Source: a virus. Taken from it: a DNA stretch of 64,000 nt. Below the pieces are notes generated by a model. The model saw only the letters and a program-made list of their open reading frames with translations, made no database searches and had not been told where the DNA came from. Of the stretch, positions 48,415 to 58,251 are shown piece after piece. The number at the start of each line of letters is the position of its first letter. Within the stretch, counting starts at the first letter, position 1. The DNA lies in IMG/VR virus record IMGVR_UViG_3300028024_000007, positions 1 to 64,000 of that record; one strand, given 5' to 3'. Both the position numbers and the translations under genes were made by a program.

Positions 48415-49524
48415 ATCGGCGACCTCCCAAATCGCAGTGATTTATTCGCTATCGGCAGGCGCTACATAGTCACGGCGCCGAACACGCGGATCAACCCGCT
48501 GGTCGTCGACGTCGAGGGATCCGACGTCAACCTTGTAGTCGGCCAGTCGTCGCTCATGGGCGAGGCCATCGTCGCCAGCTGGGCGAAGTGCATGCGTGAC
48601 CTGTTCGTCGACACCGCCCGCGGCGCGGCGCTCGACCGGATCGCGTTCGACCGCTTCGGCGTCACGCGCAAGCCGGCGTCCGCCGCCACCGTCGACATCA
48701 ACCTCCACCGCACGAGCGCGGCCGCGGGCGGCGGGACCGTCGCGGCGGGTACGCGCCTGACGACCGCCTCGGGGTCGGTGTTCGCGGTCGAGGTCGACGT
48801 GGTGTTCGGGCCGACCGACCTGTCCAAGAACGCGCCGTCCGTGGCGCAGGTCGTCGGGCCTTCGATGAACGTCCCGGCGGGGACGGCCTGGGTGATCTCC
48901 GACTCCCTGTTCGACCCGTCGATCGTCGCGACCAACTCGACCAACCCGGCGGCGGGCGGGTCCGACGCGGAGAGCGACGCGCAGTTCCGGGGTCGGATCC
49001 GGAGCTACTTCCTGACGCTCCGGCGCGCCACGGTGGGGGCCATCCAGTACGCCGCCACCACGATCCCCGGCGTCTCCGTCTCGAGCGCGTACGAGATCGT
49101 GAACCCGGGGAACGCGCTGCCCGCCGGGGCGGTCGAGCTCATCATCGGCGACGACGACGGCAACGCCTCGTCCGACATGCTCCAGTCCGTCCGAGACATC
49201 CTCCTGCAGTTCCGGGCCTGCGGGATCCCCGTGTTCCTCTCGGGCGGCGACGTGGCCTTCGAGAGCGTCGTCTACAAGCTCGGGTTCGCCCCCGGCGTGG
49301 ACACCATCCGCGCCGCGAACGAGGTCCGCTCGGTGGTGGTCGCCATGGCCCAGTTCCTGAACCCGGGGCAGCGGCTCCTGCGGTCCGACCTGATCGGGGC
49401 GGCCCGGTCGGTCCCCGGCGTGGTCGTCGCGGACGACGCGCTGGTGGCCCCGGTCGGGGACATCATCCCGGACGACAACCAGCAGCTCCTCCGCGTGCGC
49501 CCAGAGGACGTGTCGTTCACGTGA
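48415..49524 (+). CDS. baseplate J-like wedge protein, probable ATC start
   Basis: A 369-residue baseplate J (gp6-like) protein. The conserved N-terminus is read upstream of the first ATG (48556): DLPNRSDLFAIGRRYIV, then TRINPLVVDVEGSDVNLVVG. No ATG, GTG or TTG occurs between the in-frame stop at 48394 and this segment, but ATC 48415 sits 7 bases behind GGGAGGG. The core has QFRGRIRSYFLTLRRATVGA and a C-terminal helical-strand end. A sequencing error at the start codon is the main alternative. Confidence 0.75.
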   Translation: MGDLPNRSDLFAIGRRYIVTAPNTRINPLVVDVEGSDVNLVVGQSSLMGEAIVASWAKCMRDLFVDTARGAALDRIAFDRFGVTRKPASAATVDINLHRTSAAAGGGTVAAGTRLTTASGSVFAVEVDVVFGPTDLSKNAPSVAQVVGPSMNVPAGTAWVISDSLFDPSIVATNSTNPAAGGSDAESDAQFRGRIRSYFLTLRRATVGAIQYAATTIPGVSVSSAYEIVNPGNALPAGAVELIIGDDDGNASSDMLQSVRDILLQFRACGIPVFLSGGDVAFESVVYKLGFAPGVDTIRAANEVRSVVVAMAQFLNPGQRLLRSDLIGAARSVPGVVVADDALVAPVGDIIPDDNQQLLRVRPEDVSFT

Positions 49525-49748
49525 GCGCGGTCGTACTCGCGGCGGTCTTCGAGACGGAGGAGAGCGCCATGGCCTTCGCGCGCGAGGGCGCCGGCCAGCT
49601 CCTGGGCGTGACGGTCGTCAGGAACCGGCCGTCCGCGGCGTGCTGCTACTGCCGGGACGGCACGTGCGTCCAGCTGATCCAGACGTACGGGCCGTCGGCG
49701 GAGAGCCCGGACGGGTTCGACGTCGTCGTCCACGACCAGGTAGGCTGA
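49521..49748 (+). CDS. small hypothetical protein
   Basis: A 75-residue protein between wedge genes, start in a GTGA overlap. It contains CCYCRDGTC, a possible metal site. Unknown function. Confidence 0.45.
   Translation: MSAVVLAAVFETEESAMAFAREGAGQLLGVTVVRNRPSAACCYCRDGTCVQLIQTYGPSAESPDGFDVVVHDQVG
49717..49746 (+). promoter_or_regulatory. promoter, leaderless type
   Basis: TCGACG, 18 bases, TAGGCT, then 6 bases to ATG 49753. Confidence 0.5.
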
Positions 49749-49752
49749 GCCG

Positions 49753-51171
49753 ATGGCGCTCCCCGAGACCGCCGACAGCCTGCTCGAGCTACTCCGCGCG
49801 AACACGGACGAGTTCGGCTGGCTGCAGCCGCTCCTCGACGACCCCGACTCGGCCGCGCTGGTGGGGGCGACGGTGGCGATCTTCGGCCGCCTGGGGCCGG
49901 CGGTCCTGCACAACCGGGACGCGGCCCTGATCTCGGCGTGCTCGGCCGGGCAGCACGGGACGTGCCAGGTGACGATGACTCGCGCCGGCGGCTCGTCCGG
50001 GACGATCCCACACGGCTACCCGTTCGTCGACCAGCGCGGGTGCCGGGCGATCACGCAGACGGACGTCCCGGTGGTGATCGGCCAGACGACCGTCGTCCTG
50101 CAGCTCGAGACCGTCCGGCAGACCGAGCTCGTCAACACGGCGGATGACCCCGGGTTCGAAGTCGCCCCGGACGCCCCCGGTGTCATCGCCAACTTCTCGA
50201 TCAGCAACCTGATCGGGCCGGTCGGCGACCCGGCCAACGGCGGCGGGACGTTCGTCGCGGTCGCGTCGTCCACCCCGATCCAGGGCGGGGCGGCGGACTA
50301 CCTGACCGTCCACGGCGACGAGCGCGGGGCGCTCCGCCAGACGGGCGAGACCGAGTCGGACTACCGGGCCCGGATCCGCAACGTCCCCGACGCGGTGTCG
50401 CCGGTCGCGGTGGCCGACGTGGTCGGGGCCACCGGCCAGGTCGACGGCGTCCCCACGTTCCGCGTGCTCGAGCCGTTCCGGGACCTGGCGACCCCCGCGC
50501 TGAAGGAGCTGCATCACCTGGGCAGCTTCGACACGGTCGCATTCGACGCCACCCCGGCGCCTGGGAACGCCGACTTCCTGGACGACGACGAGCTCGAGCT
50601 CGGGGACCGGCGCACGATCCGCGCCTACTTCCGGGTCCAGGGCCAGGACTACGCGCGCGACGTCGGGATGCTGGCGATGTTCTACGAGGACGGGTACTAC
50701 GACGACCCGATCCACGGGTACGCGGACGCGTGGATCGGGTTCCCGCCGGAGGTCCTGGCCGGCATCCTGTCGATGCTCCGCGCGGTCCAGGGCGCGAAGG
50801 CGGGGGGCGTCAACTTCGACGTCTACATGCGCGACCCGGACGTGGTCTACGGCGTGGGCGCGACGACCAGCGCGACCCTGACCCAGGTGTTCGACCTCAT
50901 CGCCCCGGCGTTCGACTCGTGGATGATCATGGAAGTGACGGCCGGGGTCGACTCGCCGAACCCGGTCCCGGCGTCGGCCTGGAACCTGTTCTTCACGCTC
51001 ATCGACAACTCCACGATCTCGATCGACGGCAGCGGGTACGGGACGGTGCGCGTGCCGGTGGCGGTCGGCAAGGCCGTCCACCGCGTCCAGGGGTCGGTGA
51101 AGTCCGACGGGTCCACGGCCGTGAACCTGGTGATGACCATGCGCGTCCACCTGATGTACGGCCTGTACTGA
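49753..51171 (+). CDS. second baseplate wedge protein (J-related)
   Basis: A 472-residue protein following baseplate J. The middle has RQTGETESDYRARIRNVPDA followed by SPVAVADVV, the pattern of baseplate J family proteins. The C-terminal 200 residues are helix/strand mixed. It probably forms the wedge heterodimer with the previous gene product. Confidence 0.6.
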   Translation: MALPETADSLLELLRANTDEFGWLQPLLDDPDSAALVGATVAIFGRLGPAVLHNRDAALISACSAGQHGTCQVTMTRAGGSSGTIPHGYPFVDQRGCRAITQTDVPVVIGQTTVVLQLETVRQTELVNTADDPGFEVAPDAPGVIANFSISNLIGPVGDPANGGGTFVAVASSTPIQGGAADYLTVHGDERGALRQTGETESDYRARIRNVPDAVSPVAVADVVGATGQVDGVPTFRVLEPFRDLATPALKELHHLGSFDTVAFDATPAPGNADFLDDDELELGDRRTIRAYFRVQGQDYARDVGMLAMFYEDGYYDDPIHGYADAWIGFPPEVLAGILSMLRAVQGAKAGGVNFDVYMRDPDVVYGVGATTSATLTQVFDLIAPAFDSWMIMEVTAGVDSPNPVPASAWNLFFTLIDNSTISIDGSGYGTVRVPVAVGKAVHRVQGSVKSDGSTAVNLVMTMRVHLMYGLY

Positions 51172-51183
51172 CCGGCCCGGAGA

Positions 51184-51213
51184 TAGACAGGCCGTCGGGC
51201 GATCGCTTAGCCT
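51184..51213 (+). promoter_or_regulatory. promoter, leaderless type
   Basis: TAGACA, 18 bases, TAGCCT, then 7 bases to ATG 51221. It is not built from a stop codon, so it supports the motif independently. Confidence 0.6.
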
Positions 51214-51220
51214 CGGTCGC

Positions 51221-52687
51221 ATGGGCGGATCTCACTTCTCCCGGGTCAACGAGAACGCGCGAGAGCAGGTCCTCTCGGGCGACCTCAACCGCGGCCTGGA
51301 CCTGCACTCCCGGGAGATCCAGGACTCCCTGGCCTACCTGAGCTCGGACTTCGACAGCAACGCGCCGTTCTCCGGCGCCATCCAGCTCCCGCCCGTCACC
51401 GGCGACGCCGGCGGGTTCACGGCGACGGTGGGCGCCGGGCGCGGGTTCTCGTGGGACCCGACGTTCCCCGGCCTGACCGCCGACGACAGCGCCTACCTGG
51501 TCCTCCGGTGGGCGTCCACGCTGCTGACGTTCGCCTCCCCCGACAGCACGAACGGGCGCATCGACGTGATCTGCGGGACCGTCACCGGGCAGGACACCGA
51601 CCTGCAGAGCCGGAACATCCTGGTCGACCCGACCACGCGGTCCATCACGCCGAACAACGTGTTCAAGACCAGCAACCCGCTGACCGTGCTCTCCGTCGTG
51701 ACGGGGACTGCGGCCGGGTCGCCGCAGGGCCCGACGATCCCCGCCCACCTGGTCCCGATCTACGAGGTGTACGTGCCGCCCGGCGTGGCGAACGCCTCGT
51801 TCTTCAGGTTCTTCCCGCGCCTCTGGCGCAAGGCGCTCTACCCGATGAGCGCGATCAACACCGTCGTGTCCGACTGCAAGCTGCTCTGGGACATGACCGT
51901 CGACCCGGCCTCCGTCGCCGCCGAGATGTCGATGAACAACAACGCCAAGCACGCGGCGATCATCGACGGGGAGATGATCACGTGGACCGGGTCTCCCAAG
52001 GTCGTCCAGGACTCGACGGCCAACCCGTTCGGCAGCGCCGCCCCAGCGACGGCCGCGCGCCCCTACTACGTCTACCTGTGCGCCGGCCGCAACCAGCCGC
52101 AGCTCGCGCTCGGCGGGACGGGCCTGCTGGCGGGCGCCCTGCCGCTCCCGGTGGTGCTCGTCGAGAGCACCGTACCCCCAGACCCGAACGGTCGCCCGTC
52201 CGGGACCATCACCACGCCGCGCGGCACGACGCAGCGGGGGGCGCTCTACGTGGGGCTCGGGTTCGTCTACCGCGGGACCACGAACCGCCAGAACTGCATC
52301 CAGGCGGGTGGCATCACGTGGGCGGCGCGCGGCGTCCTGGAGGCTCTCGCCAGCGCGACGTCCCCCACGGTGTTCCTGTCCATCCCCGCTCCCACCAGCC
52401 ACTCCGACCTGACTGCGAAGGTGCGCTGCGTCCTCAGTTCAACCGGCGCGCAGATCAACGCCGGCATCTCGATCAACCCGTCGGCTGCCGGCGTCCCCGC
52501 CGGCACGGGGCTGGGCACGATCGACGAGGAGGCGATCGGGGCCTCCGGGGTCATCGGATTCGTGCGCACGCTCGACATCCCGCTGGGAGTGGGGTCCAAC
52601 GGGATCGCCTGGCTCACGTACAACGCCAGCAACGTCGGCTTCACGATCCTCGGGTACTCCCACGGCGTCCACCGGCTGGCGGGCTAA
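51221..52687 (+). CDS. tail fibre / baseplate-attached fibre protein
   Basis: A 488-residue protein before the repeat fibre genes. Helical N-terminus (ENAREQVLSGDLNRGLDLHS) suited to baseplate attachment, then a long beta-rich body with a Cys-containing middle. Probably the proximal fibre or fibre-anchoring protein. Confidence 0.55.
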   Translation: MGGSHFSRVNENAREQVLSGDLNRGLDLHSREIQDSLAYLSSDFDSNAPFSGAIQLPPVTGDAGGFTATVGAGRGFSWDPTFPGLTADDSAYLVLRWASTLLTFASPDSTNGRIDVICGTVTGQDTDLQSRNILVDPTTRSITPNNVFKTSNPLTVLSVVTGTAAGSPQGPTIPAHLVPIYEVYVPPGVANASFFRFFPRLWRKALYPMSAINTVVSDCKLLWDMTVDPASVAAEMSMNNNAKHAAIIDGEMITWTGSPKVVQDSTANPFGSAAPATAARPYYVYLCAGRNQPQLALGGTGLLAGALPLPVVLVESTVPPDPNGRPSGTITTPRGTTQRGALYVGLGFVYRGTTNRQNCIQAGGITWAARGVLEALASATSPTVFLSIPAPTSHSDLTAKVRCVLSSTGAQINAGISINPSAAGVPAGTGLGTIDEEAIGASGVIGFVRTLDIPLGVGSNGIAWLTYNASNVGFTILGYSHGVHRLAG

Positions 52688-52693
52688 CCGGAC

Positions 52694-55030
52694 ATGGCGT
52701 TCGAGAACTGCAGAATCCAGAGCACCAGGAACGGTTCCGGCCTGACGGTCGGCTACCGCGAGGACCTGGAGCAGGCCGACGTCCTGGCGCTGTCCCTGAC
52801 GAGCACGGTCGGCGTGAGCTCGGTCCGGTGGGAGATCGCCGGGAGGCCGGAGTTCTCGGTCGCCGGCGGCACCGGGTCCAACCCGTGGCCCCTGGCGTCC
52901 GCGCTCACCGCCTCGTTCACCGTCGACCTGGACAACGGCGGCGTCCACCGGGACGGGACGTACACCGTCTGGGCGACCATCAACCCCGGGTCCCCCGGTG
53001 AGACTCGGAAGACGTGCATCTTCCGCCGCTTGACCGGCCTGACGATCCCCGCTCCCGGTGGCCAGACGGTCCCCCTGGCGAAGCTCGGACCCTTCGAGTC
53101 GCTCGAGGACACGTCGGTGCACAACCTCCTGGCCGGCTGGGCGACGATGCTCAACCGCTGGCTCGAGCTGCTGCGCGGAGGAGGAGGCGGAGGAGGAGGC
53201 GGCGTCGCATCAGTCAGCGCCGGCACGGGCATCTCGATCACGGGGACCGCGACGAACCCGATCGTCAACAACACCGGCGTCCTCCTGGTCACGGCAGGCA
53301 CTGGCATCTCCGTCACCGGGACCGTAGCCGTCCCGATCGTGAACAACACGGGCGTCCTGTCGGTCGCTGCCGGGACGAACGTCACCGTCACGGGCACGGC
53401 CCAGAACCCGATCATCAATGCCTCCGCCGGCGGCGTCCTCACCGTCACGGCCGGTCCCGGCATCAGCATCACGGGGTCGGGCGCCAACCCCATCGTCAAC
53501 AACACCGGGGTCCTGTCGATCACGGCCGGGGTCAACATCTCCCTGGGTGGTACGGCGCAGAACCCGATCATCAACGCCGCCGGGGGCGGGGGCGGGGGCG
53601 CCAACCCGACGCTGTTCCGGCGCTCGAACATCGCCGGCATGATCGGGATCGACGCCTCCGTGTTCCTGACCTCCGACGCGCACATCTGCGAGGTCCTCAC
53701 CGTCGGCGACTACTACAAGTACGTCCCCGGGACCACGCTGACCCCTGATGGGATCACGGTGATCAACAACACCGGCGGCGGCGGCGGCCAGTGGCAGCGG
53801 CTCCTGATCCCCAACCTGGCCTGGCGCGCGCAGGCCACCTGGTCCATCGACGAGGGGAACATCAGCACCCTGGCGAGCGACGAGAACACCGGCGTCGACG
53901 ACACGCACCCCCTGCGCACCGGCGCGGAGTTCGCGCGGCGCATGGGACGCTGCGTGCTACCGCAGGTCACGACGATCCGCTGGATGAGCGACACCACGCA
54001 CTACTCGCTGGACCTGTCCGGCATCAACGCTGGCGCGCAGTCCGCGGCGGGCACGCTCACGGCGGCCTTCCCGCTGGTCATCGTCGGCGTGACGACGCTC
54101 GTCCGCGCGGGCACCTTCAGCGCGGTGTCTCAGGTCGGACCGTGGGAGCTGGTCGACTCCTCACTGGGGACGTCGTGGGCCGCGTCCGCGTGCCTCTCCA
54201 CGTCGGCGTCGTCCAGGTTCATCCGCACGCCGGACGGGGCGAAGCACGCCTTCATGGGGTACGAGCCACTCGCCAAGACGGTGGACACGTCCCCCACGAC
54301 CGGGTACTCGAACACCTACGCCTTCGGGTCTGACGGCACGCCCGTGGCCACGTTCGTCATCGAGGACTCGTACGAGGTGATCAACGTGCCGAAGTTCCCG
54401 CGCGTCAAGCCGCCGCAGTCCATCCCCGACTCCCACGGGACGGACATCGCGGGCTGCTACTTCATCTACCTCGACATGCAGGACGTCTTTGGCGGCTCGA
54501 ACGAGTACCGGATGTGCGGCTGGCGCGCGGCCTCCGCGCTGAGCTGCGAGGTGCGCGGCGGCAAGCACGTCCTGCGCGGCTGCGGGTTCACGTTCGGCGG
54601 CACCGTGCAGGGGTCACAGGCGTGCTCCCTGAACAGGTCGATCGTCCTGGGAGACTTCCAGTTCGTGGACTGGGCTGGCGACTCGAGCGGCCAGGCCAAC
54701 GTCGTCGCGAACAACGGCACCGTGTCGGTGACCCATGGCAGCAGGGGGCGCCTGGGCGTCGTGCACGCGTACGACTGCGCGTTCGTCCCCCTCACGGTCA
54801 GCAGCAGGTCGAACCCTGTCCTAGACGAGGTGCGCGGGTCTGGAAACTTTGACCTGATCATCAACGTCCAGGACACGGACTGCTCCGTGTCCTGCCCGCA
54901 GTCGGCCGCGTTCTTCCACGCGACGACGGCCGCCGCGCACCCGATCAAGATCGTCGGCAAGACGTTCGACTACGCCGACCTCCCGGTCGTCCGCCTCTCG
55001 AAGAACGCCTCCATCACGGTGACCACCTGA
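52694..55030 (+). CDS. tail fibre protein 1, beta-repeat
   Basis: A 778-residue fibre. N-terminal 155 residues attach to the baseplate, then a run of nine Gly and five ~24-residue repeats of the form VSAGTGISITGTATNPIVNN. A domain shared with fibre 2 follows (FRRSNIAGMIGIDASVFLTS; ICEVLTVGDYYKY), then a long receptor-binding/beta-helix part (residues 370-778). The repeats probably form a trimeric shaft. Confidence 0.7.
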   Translation: MAFENCRIQSTRNGSGLTVGYREDLEQADVLALSLTSTVGVSSVRWEIAGRPEFSVAGGTGSNPWPLASALTASFTVDLDNGGVHRDGTYTVWATINPGSPGETRKTCIFRRLTGLTIPAPGGQTVPLAKLGPFESLEDTSVHNLLAGWATMLNRWLELLRGGGGGGGGGVASVSAGTGISITGTATNPIVNNTGVLLVTAGTGISVTGTVAVPIVNNTGVLSVAAGTNVTVTGTAQNPIINASAGGVLTVTAGPGISITGSGANPIVNNTGVLSITAGVNISLGGTAQNPIINAAGGGGGGANPTLFRRSNIAGMIGIDASVFLTSDAHICEVLTVGDYYKYVPGTTLTPDGITVINNTGGGGGQWQRLLIPNLAWRAQATWSIDEGNISTLASDENTGVDDTHPLRTGAEFARRMGRCVLPQVTTIRWMSDTTHYSLDLSGINAGAQSAAGTLTAAFPLVIVGVTTLVRAGTFSAVSQVGPWELVDSSLGTSWAASACLSTSASSRFIRTPDGAKHAFMGYEPLAKTVDTSPTTGYSNTYAFGSDGTPVATFVIEDSYEVINVPKFPRVKPPQSIPDSHGTDIAGCYFIYLDMQDVFGGSNEYRMCGWRAASALSCEVRGGKHVLRGCGFTFGGTVQGSQACSLNRSIVLGDFQFVDWAGDSSGQANVVANNGTVSVTHGSRGRLGVVHAYDCAFVPLTVSSRSNPVLDEVRGSGNFDLIINVQDTDCSVSCPQSAAFFHATTAAAHPIKIVGKTFDYADLPVVRLSKNASITVTT

Positions 55031-55031
55031 C

Positions 55032-57161
55032 ATGGGCTACGTAACCTCAGACGGCGAGAAGCTCCGCGGTGAGGCTGTCACGGCCGCCGCGACGGACAAG
55101 TTCCACTTCCCCCTCTACGACCAGTCGCTCCGGGGCGCGGACATCACCTCGGCCGCCGGCGGCGTGATCGGTGGCGCCGGCGCCGAGGAGTACTTCCACG
55201 TCAACGTAGCCACGACGACGATCACCTACTACGACACGACGTTCCTGCTCGACGGGAAGGAGATCGTCCTCTACTTCGTTGGCAACCAGACCCTGGTGCA
55301 CAACGGGTCATCTCCGCCCGGTGGCACCGTCTTGTTTGATCTGTCCGCCGGGGTCAGCGCCAGCGTGCTCAACGGGCAGACGCTCATCCTCCGGTACGAC
55401 GCCACCCTGGCGCGGATGGTCCAGATCGGAGGAACCGTCGGGTCGTCTGGCGGCGCCCCCGGGGTCCTGTCTATCAGCGCCGGGCCAGGCATATCGATCA
55501 CGGGGACGGGGACCGTCCCCGTCGTGAACAACACCGGAGTCCTGTCGATCACGGCTGGCGCCGGCATCAGCGTCACGGGGACGGGCGCCAACCCCGTGGT
55601 GACGAACACGGGCGTCCTGTCGATCACGGCTGGCACGAACGTCTCCCTGGGCGGGACGGCCCAGAACCCGATCATCAACGCGGCGACGGGCGGCGGCCCG
55701 GTCACCCCCGTGCTGTACCGCCGCCCCAACATCGCCGGGATGGTGGGCATCGACGCCAGCGCCTTCTTGACCTCCGACGCGCACATCTGCGAGGTGCTCT
55801 CCGTCGGTGACTTCTACCGCTACACGCCCTCCACGACGATCCCCCAGACGGACGGGATCAACGCCGTGCTCAACACCGGCGGCGGCGGCGGCCAGTGGGT
55901 CCGGATGAACATCCCGAACCTGATCTTCCAGCAAGCCACGTACTGGGCGATCGACCCCAGCAACTCGACGGGCGTGGCCAGCGACGAGAACGACGGCTGG
56001 GGCACGTCGCAGGCCGCAGCCGACGCAGTCCCGCTGCTGACGCGCGCGGAGCTGAACCGGCGCCTGGTGGGCGTGGACGCGCCGACCACGCGCATCTTCC
56101 ACCTCCTGTCGAGCGAGACGACCCTGTCCGGATCCGACGTCCTGACGAACCTCAAGAGTGGTCACGGGCAGGGATTCCCGATCTTCATCGGGAAGAAGAC
56201 CCAGGTCGGGAGCGACTACACGGTGACCGCGTACGCCGCCGCGGTCCCGGCCAGCAACACCGGCTTTCTCCTGTCGGCCACCGGTCTCGGCGCCGGCGGC
56301 AACGTCGGGAAGCTAGTCACCAACGCCGCGGAGACGAAGTGGGCGTTCATCAAGTCGAGCTTGGGCGCGAACCAGGTGCGCATCCAGCAGCCAGACGCCT
56401 GGGACACGATCTCCCAGTCGGGATCTTTCTCGGCCCCATTCTCGGTCGGCGAGACTGTGCGCGTGTGGAACCTGCCCGTCCTGCGTAATTTTCCCTTCTC
56501 GCATCAGGTCATGTCCGCGGCGATCGAGACGTGCGAGATCCAAGGTCGCAACTCCAACGTAGGAGACCTGGGGATCGCCGAGTTCGGCAACGACCTGTTC
56601 GTCGCGCACTCGATCATAAATGGCGTTACGATCGCGAAGAATGGTGGGTTCGGCGGCGCGATCATCGGGAGCCTCTTCTCGAAGAACTTCAGCTCCTTCA
56701 GCGGTGACGGGCAGACGACTCTCGTCGGCGTAGGCGTCCTCGGACTCAGCGTCGTGTTCACTGGCGGGACGATCCTCGCGACTCAGGCGCCACTAGACCT
56801 GGAGAACTCCAGCCTGCAGTTCCAGCACGACGCCTACATATCCGTAGACGGATCGGGAGCGGTCTCAGCCTTTAACGTCCCGAACACGGTGTCGGGTGGG
56901 CACATGATCTCTTGCTCGCGGTGTGCTCGATTCATCGCCACCGTAGGAGCGACTCCGTTCTACGGATCCGGAAACTCCGCGAAGATACTCCAGGGGTCGC
57001 TCGGAACGGTGTCTCAGTTACCACCTGCCACGACGACCGTCGCGACCAGTGACGCCTCTCCGATCACACTGGCGGGCGCCACGTACACGGTCTCCCAGAT
57101 CCCGATCATGGACCTGTCGACGCTGTCCGGGATCGGCCTCGGGGCAGGAATAGGAGGCTGA
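55032..57161 (+). CDS. tail fibre protein 2, beta-repeat
   Basis: A 709-residue fibre starting 1 base after fibre 1. Its N-terminal 140 residues match fibre 3 (EEYFHVNVATTTITYYDTTF; FLLDGKEIVLYFVGNQTL). Three shaft repeats and the 75-residue domain after them match fibre 1 (RPNIAGMVGIDASAFLTSDA). The last 400 residues look like a parallel beta-helix, possibly an adhesin or depolymerase. Codon use near the C-terminus is AT-richer, so the tip may be transferred. Confidence 0.7.
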   Translation: MGYVTSDGEKLRGEAVTAAATDKFHFPLYDQSLRGADITSAAGGVIGGAGAEEYFHVNVATTTITYYDTTFLLDGKEIVLYFVGNQTLVHNGSSPPGGTVLFDLSAGVSASVLNGQTLILRYDATLARMVQIGGTVGSSGGAPGVLSISAGPGISITGTGTVPVVNNTGVLSITAGAGISVTGTGANPVVTNTGVLSITAGTNVSLGGTAQNPIINAATGGGPVTPVLYRRPNIAGMVGIDASAFLTSDAHICEVLSVGDFYRYTPSTTIPQTDGINAVLNTGGGGGQWVRMNIPNLIFQQATYWAIDPSNSTGVASDENDGWGTSQAAADAVPLLTRAELNRRLVGVDAPTTRIFHLLSSETTLSGSDVLTNLKSGHGQGFPIFIGKKTQVGSDYTVTAYAAAVPASNTGFLLSATGLGAGGNVGKLVTNAAETKWAFIKSSLGANQVRIQQPDAWDTISQSGSFSAPFSVGETVRVWNLPVLRNFPFSHQVMSAAIETCEIQGRNSNVGDLGIAEFGNDLFVAHSIINGVTIAKNGGFGGAIIGSLFSKNFSSFSGDGQTTLVGVGVLGLSVVFTGGTILATQAPLDLENSSLQFQHDAYISVDGSGAVSAFNVPNTVSGGHMISCSRCARFIATVGATPFYGSGNSAKILQGSLGTVSQLPPATTTVATSDASPITLAGATYTVSQIPIMDLSTLSGIGLGAGIGG

Positions 57162-57162
57162 G

Positions 57163-58242
57163 ATGGCCGTCACCATCATCACCCGCGGGGAGAACATCCA
57201 GGGAGGCAACGTCTCGGCGGCCAGCCTTCGCAAGGACGACTTCCAGATCAACGAGCAGCACCTGCACGGCCTCGACATCGCGTCCGGGACCACGCTCGCT
57301 CCGGCAGGCCCGCAGGAGTACTTCCACGTCACCGGGACCAGCACGACCAGCTTCTACAACAACGCATTCCTGCTGGACGGCCAGCAGGTCGTCCTCTACT
57401 TCGTCTCCGCGCTGACGCTGAACCACAACGCCGGCGGCGGCGGTGTCAGCCAGGCTGCATTCGTCCTGTCGTCCGGGGCGAACGCATCGGTAGCCGCTGG
57501 GCAGTCAGCCACCTTCCGGTTCGAGAACGCCACCAACAAGATGGTCCAGGTCGGTGGCGTCCTGGGCAGTTCCAGCGGCGTCGTGTCCGTCGGCGCGGGC
57601 ACGGGCATCTCCGTCACGGCAGGGTCCAACCCGATCGTCAGCAACACCGGCGTCCTGGCCGTGACCCACGGGACCGGCATCAGCGTCACGGGGACGGGCG
57701 CCAACCCCGTGGTCAACAACACCGGGGTCCTGTCGGTCATCAGCGGGACCGGCATCAGCAGTTCCGGCGGGCAGAACCCCGTCATCACGAACACCGGCAT
57801 CATCGGCCTAGTCCCTACCGCCGGGGTGGACTCCACGGGTGGGCAGAACCCGATCATCTCGGCCCACATAAAGGGGCTGCTGCAGCTCGGCGGGCTGATC
57901 CCGAGCATGGGGTCAACGACGATCTGGTTCTACGGGGGGAACTTCGCGTCCCCCACGCGCTTCGAGTTCCCGATCGAGTCGTTCATGGCGAACGGCGCCA
58001 CCACGTGCTTCCTCCGCGGGTACGTTGCCGACTTCGTGGGCCCCGACGCGGTGGTCATCCTCACCGTCAACGGGGCCGTCGTGTCCGGCTCCGCCCACGG
58101 CATCGGCGTCAGCAGCATCGGAGGGGCGATCGCCCTCGGGCCGCTGACCATCCCGGCCGGGGTCAATCGCGGCATGGGCCTCGCCATAATCCCGATCAGC
58201 TCCAGCGGCTGCGCCTACGCCGCCACGGTCGAATTCAACTAA
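57163..58242 (+). CDS. tail fibre protein 3, beta-repeat
   Basis: A 359-residue fibre. The N-terminus matches fibre 2 (FLLDGQQVVLYFVSALTLNH). Four shaft repeats follow (GTGISVTGTGANPVVNNTGV), and a C-terminal globular domain of about 120 residues (TTIWFYGGNFASPTRFEF) unlike the tips of the other two. A short, separate host-binding specificity is likely. Confidence 0.7.
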   Translation: MAVTIITRGENIQGGNVSAASLRKDDFQINEQHLHGLDIASGTTLAPAGPQEYFHVTGTSTTSFYNNAFLLDGQQVVLYFVSALTLNHNAGGGGVSQAAFVLSSGANASVAAGQSATFRFENATNKMVQVGGVLGSSSGVVSVGAGTGISVTAGSNPIVSNTGVLAVTHGTGISVTGTGANPVVNNTGVLSVISGTGISSSGGQNPVITNTGIIGLVPTAGVDSTGGQNPIISAHIKGLLQLGGLIPSMGSTTIWFYGGNFASPTRFEFPIESFMANGATTCFLRGYVADFVGPDAVVILTVNGAVVSGSAHGIGVSSIGGAIALGPLTIPAGVNRGMGLAIIPISSSGCAYAATVEFN

Positions 58243-58245
58243 GCT
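58240..58245 (+). promoter_or_regulatory. -10 box before glycosyltransferase
   Basis: TAAGCT, overlapping the fibre stop codon, ends 6 bases before GTG 58252. Confidence 0.35.
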
Positions 58246-58251
58246 ACCCCC

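Noticed and set aside
53210-53580. CRISPR-like array of ~70-base repeats
   Set aside because: These are in-frame coding repeats of the tail fibre shaft with diverged sequence; no spacer-repeat structure.
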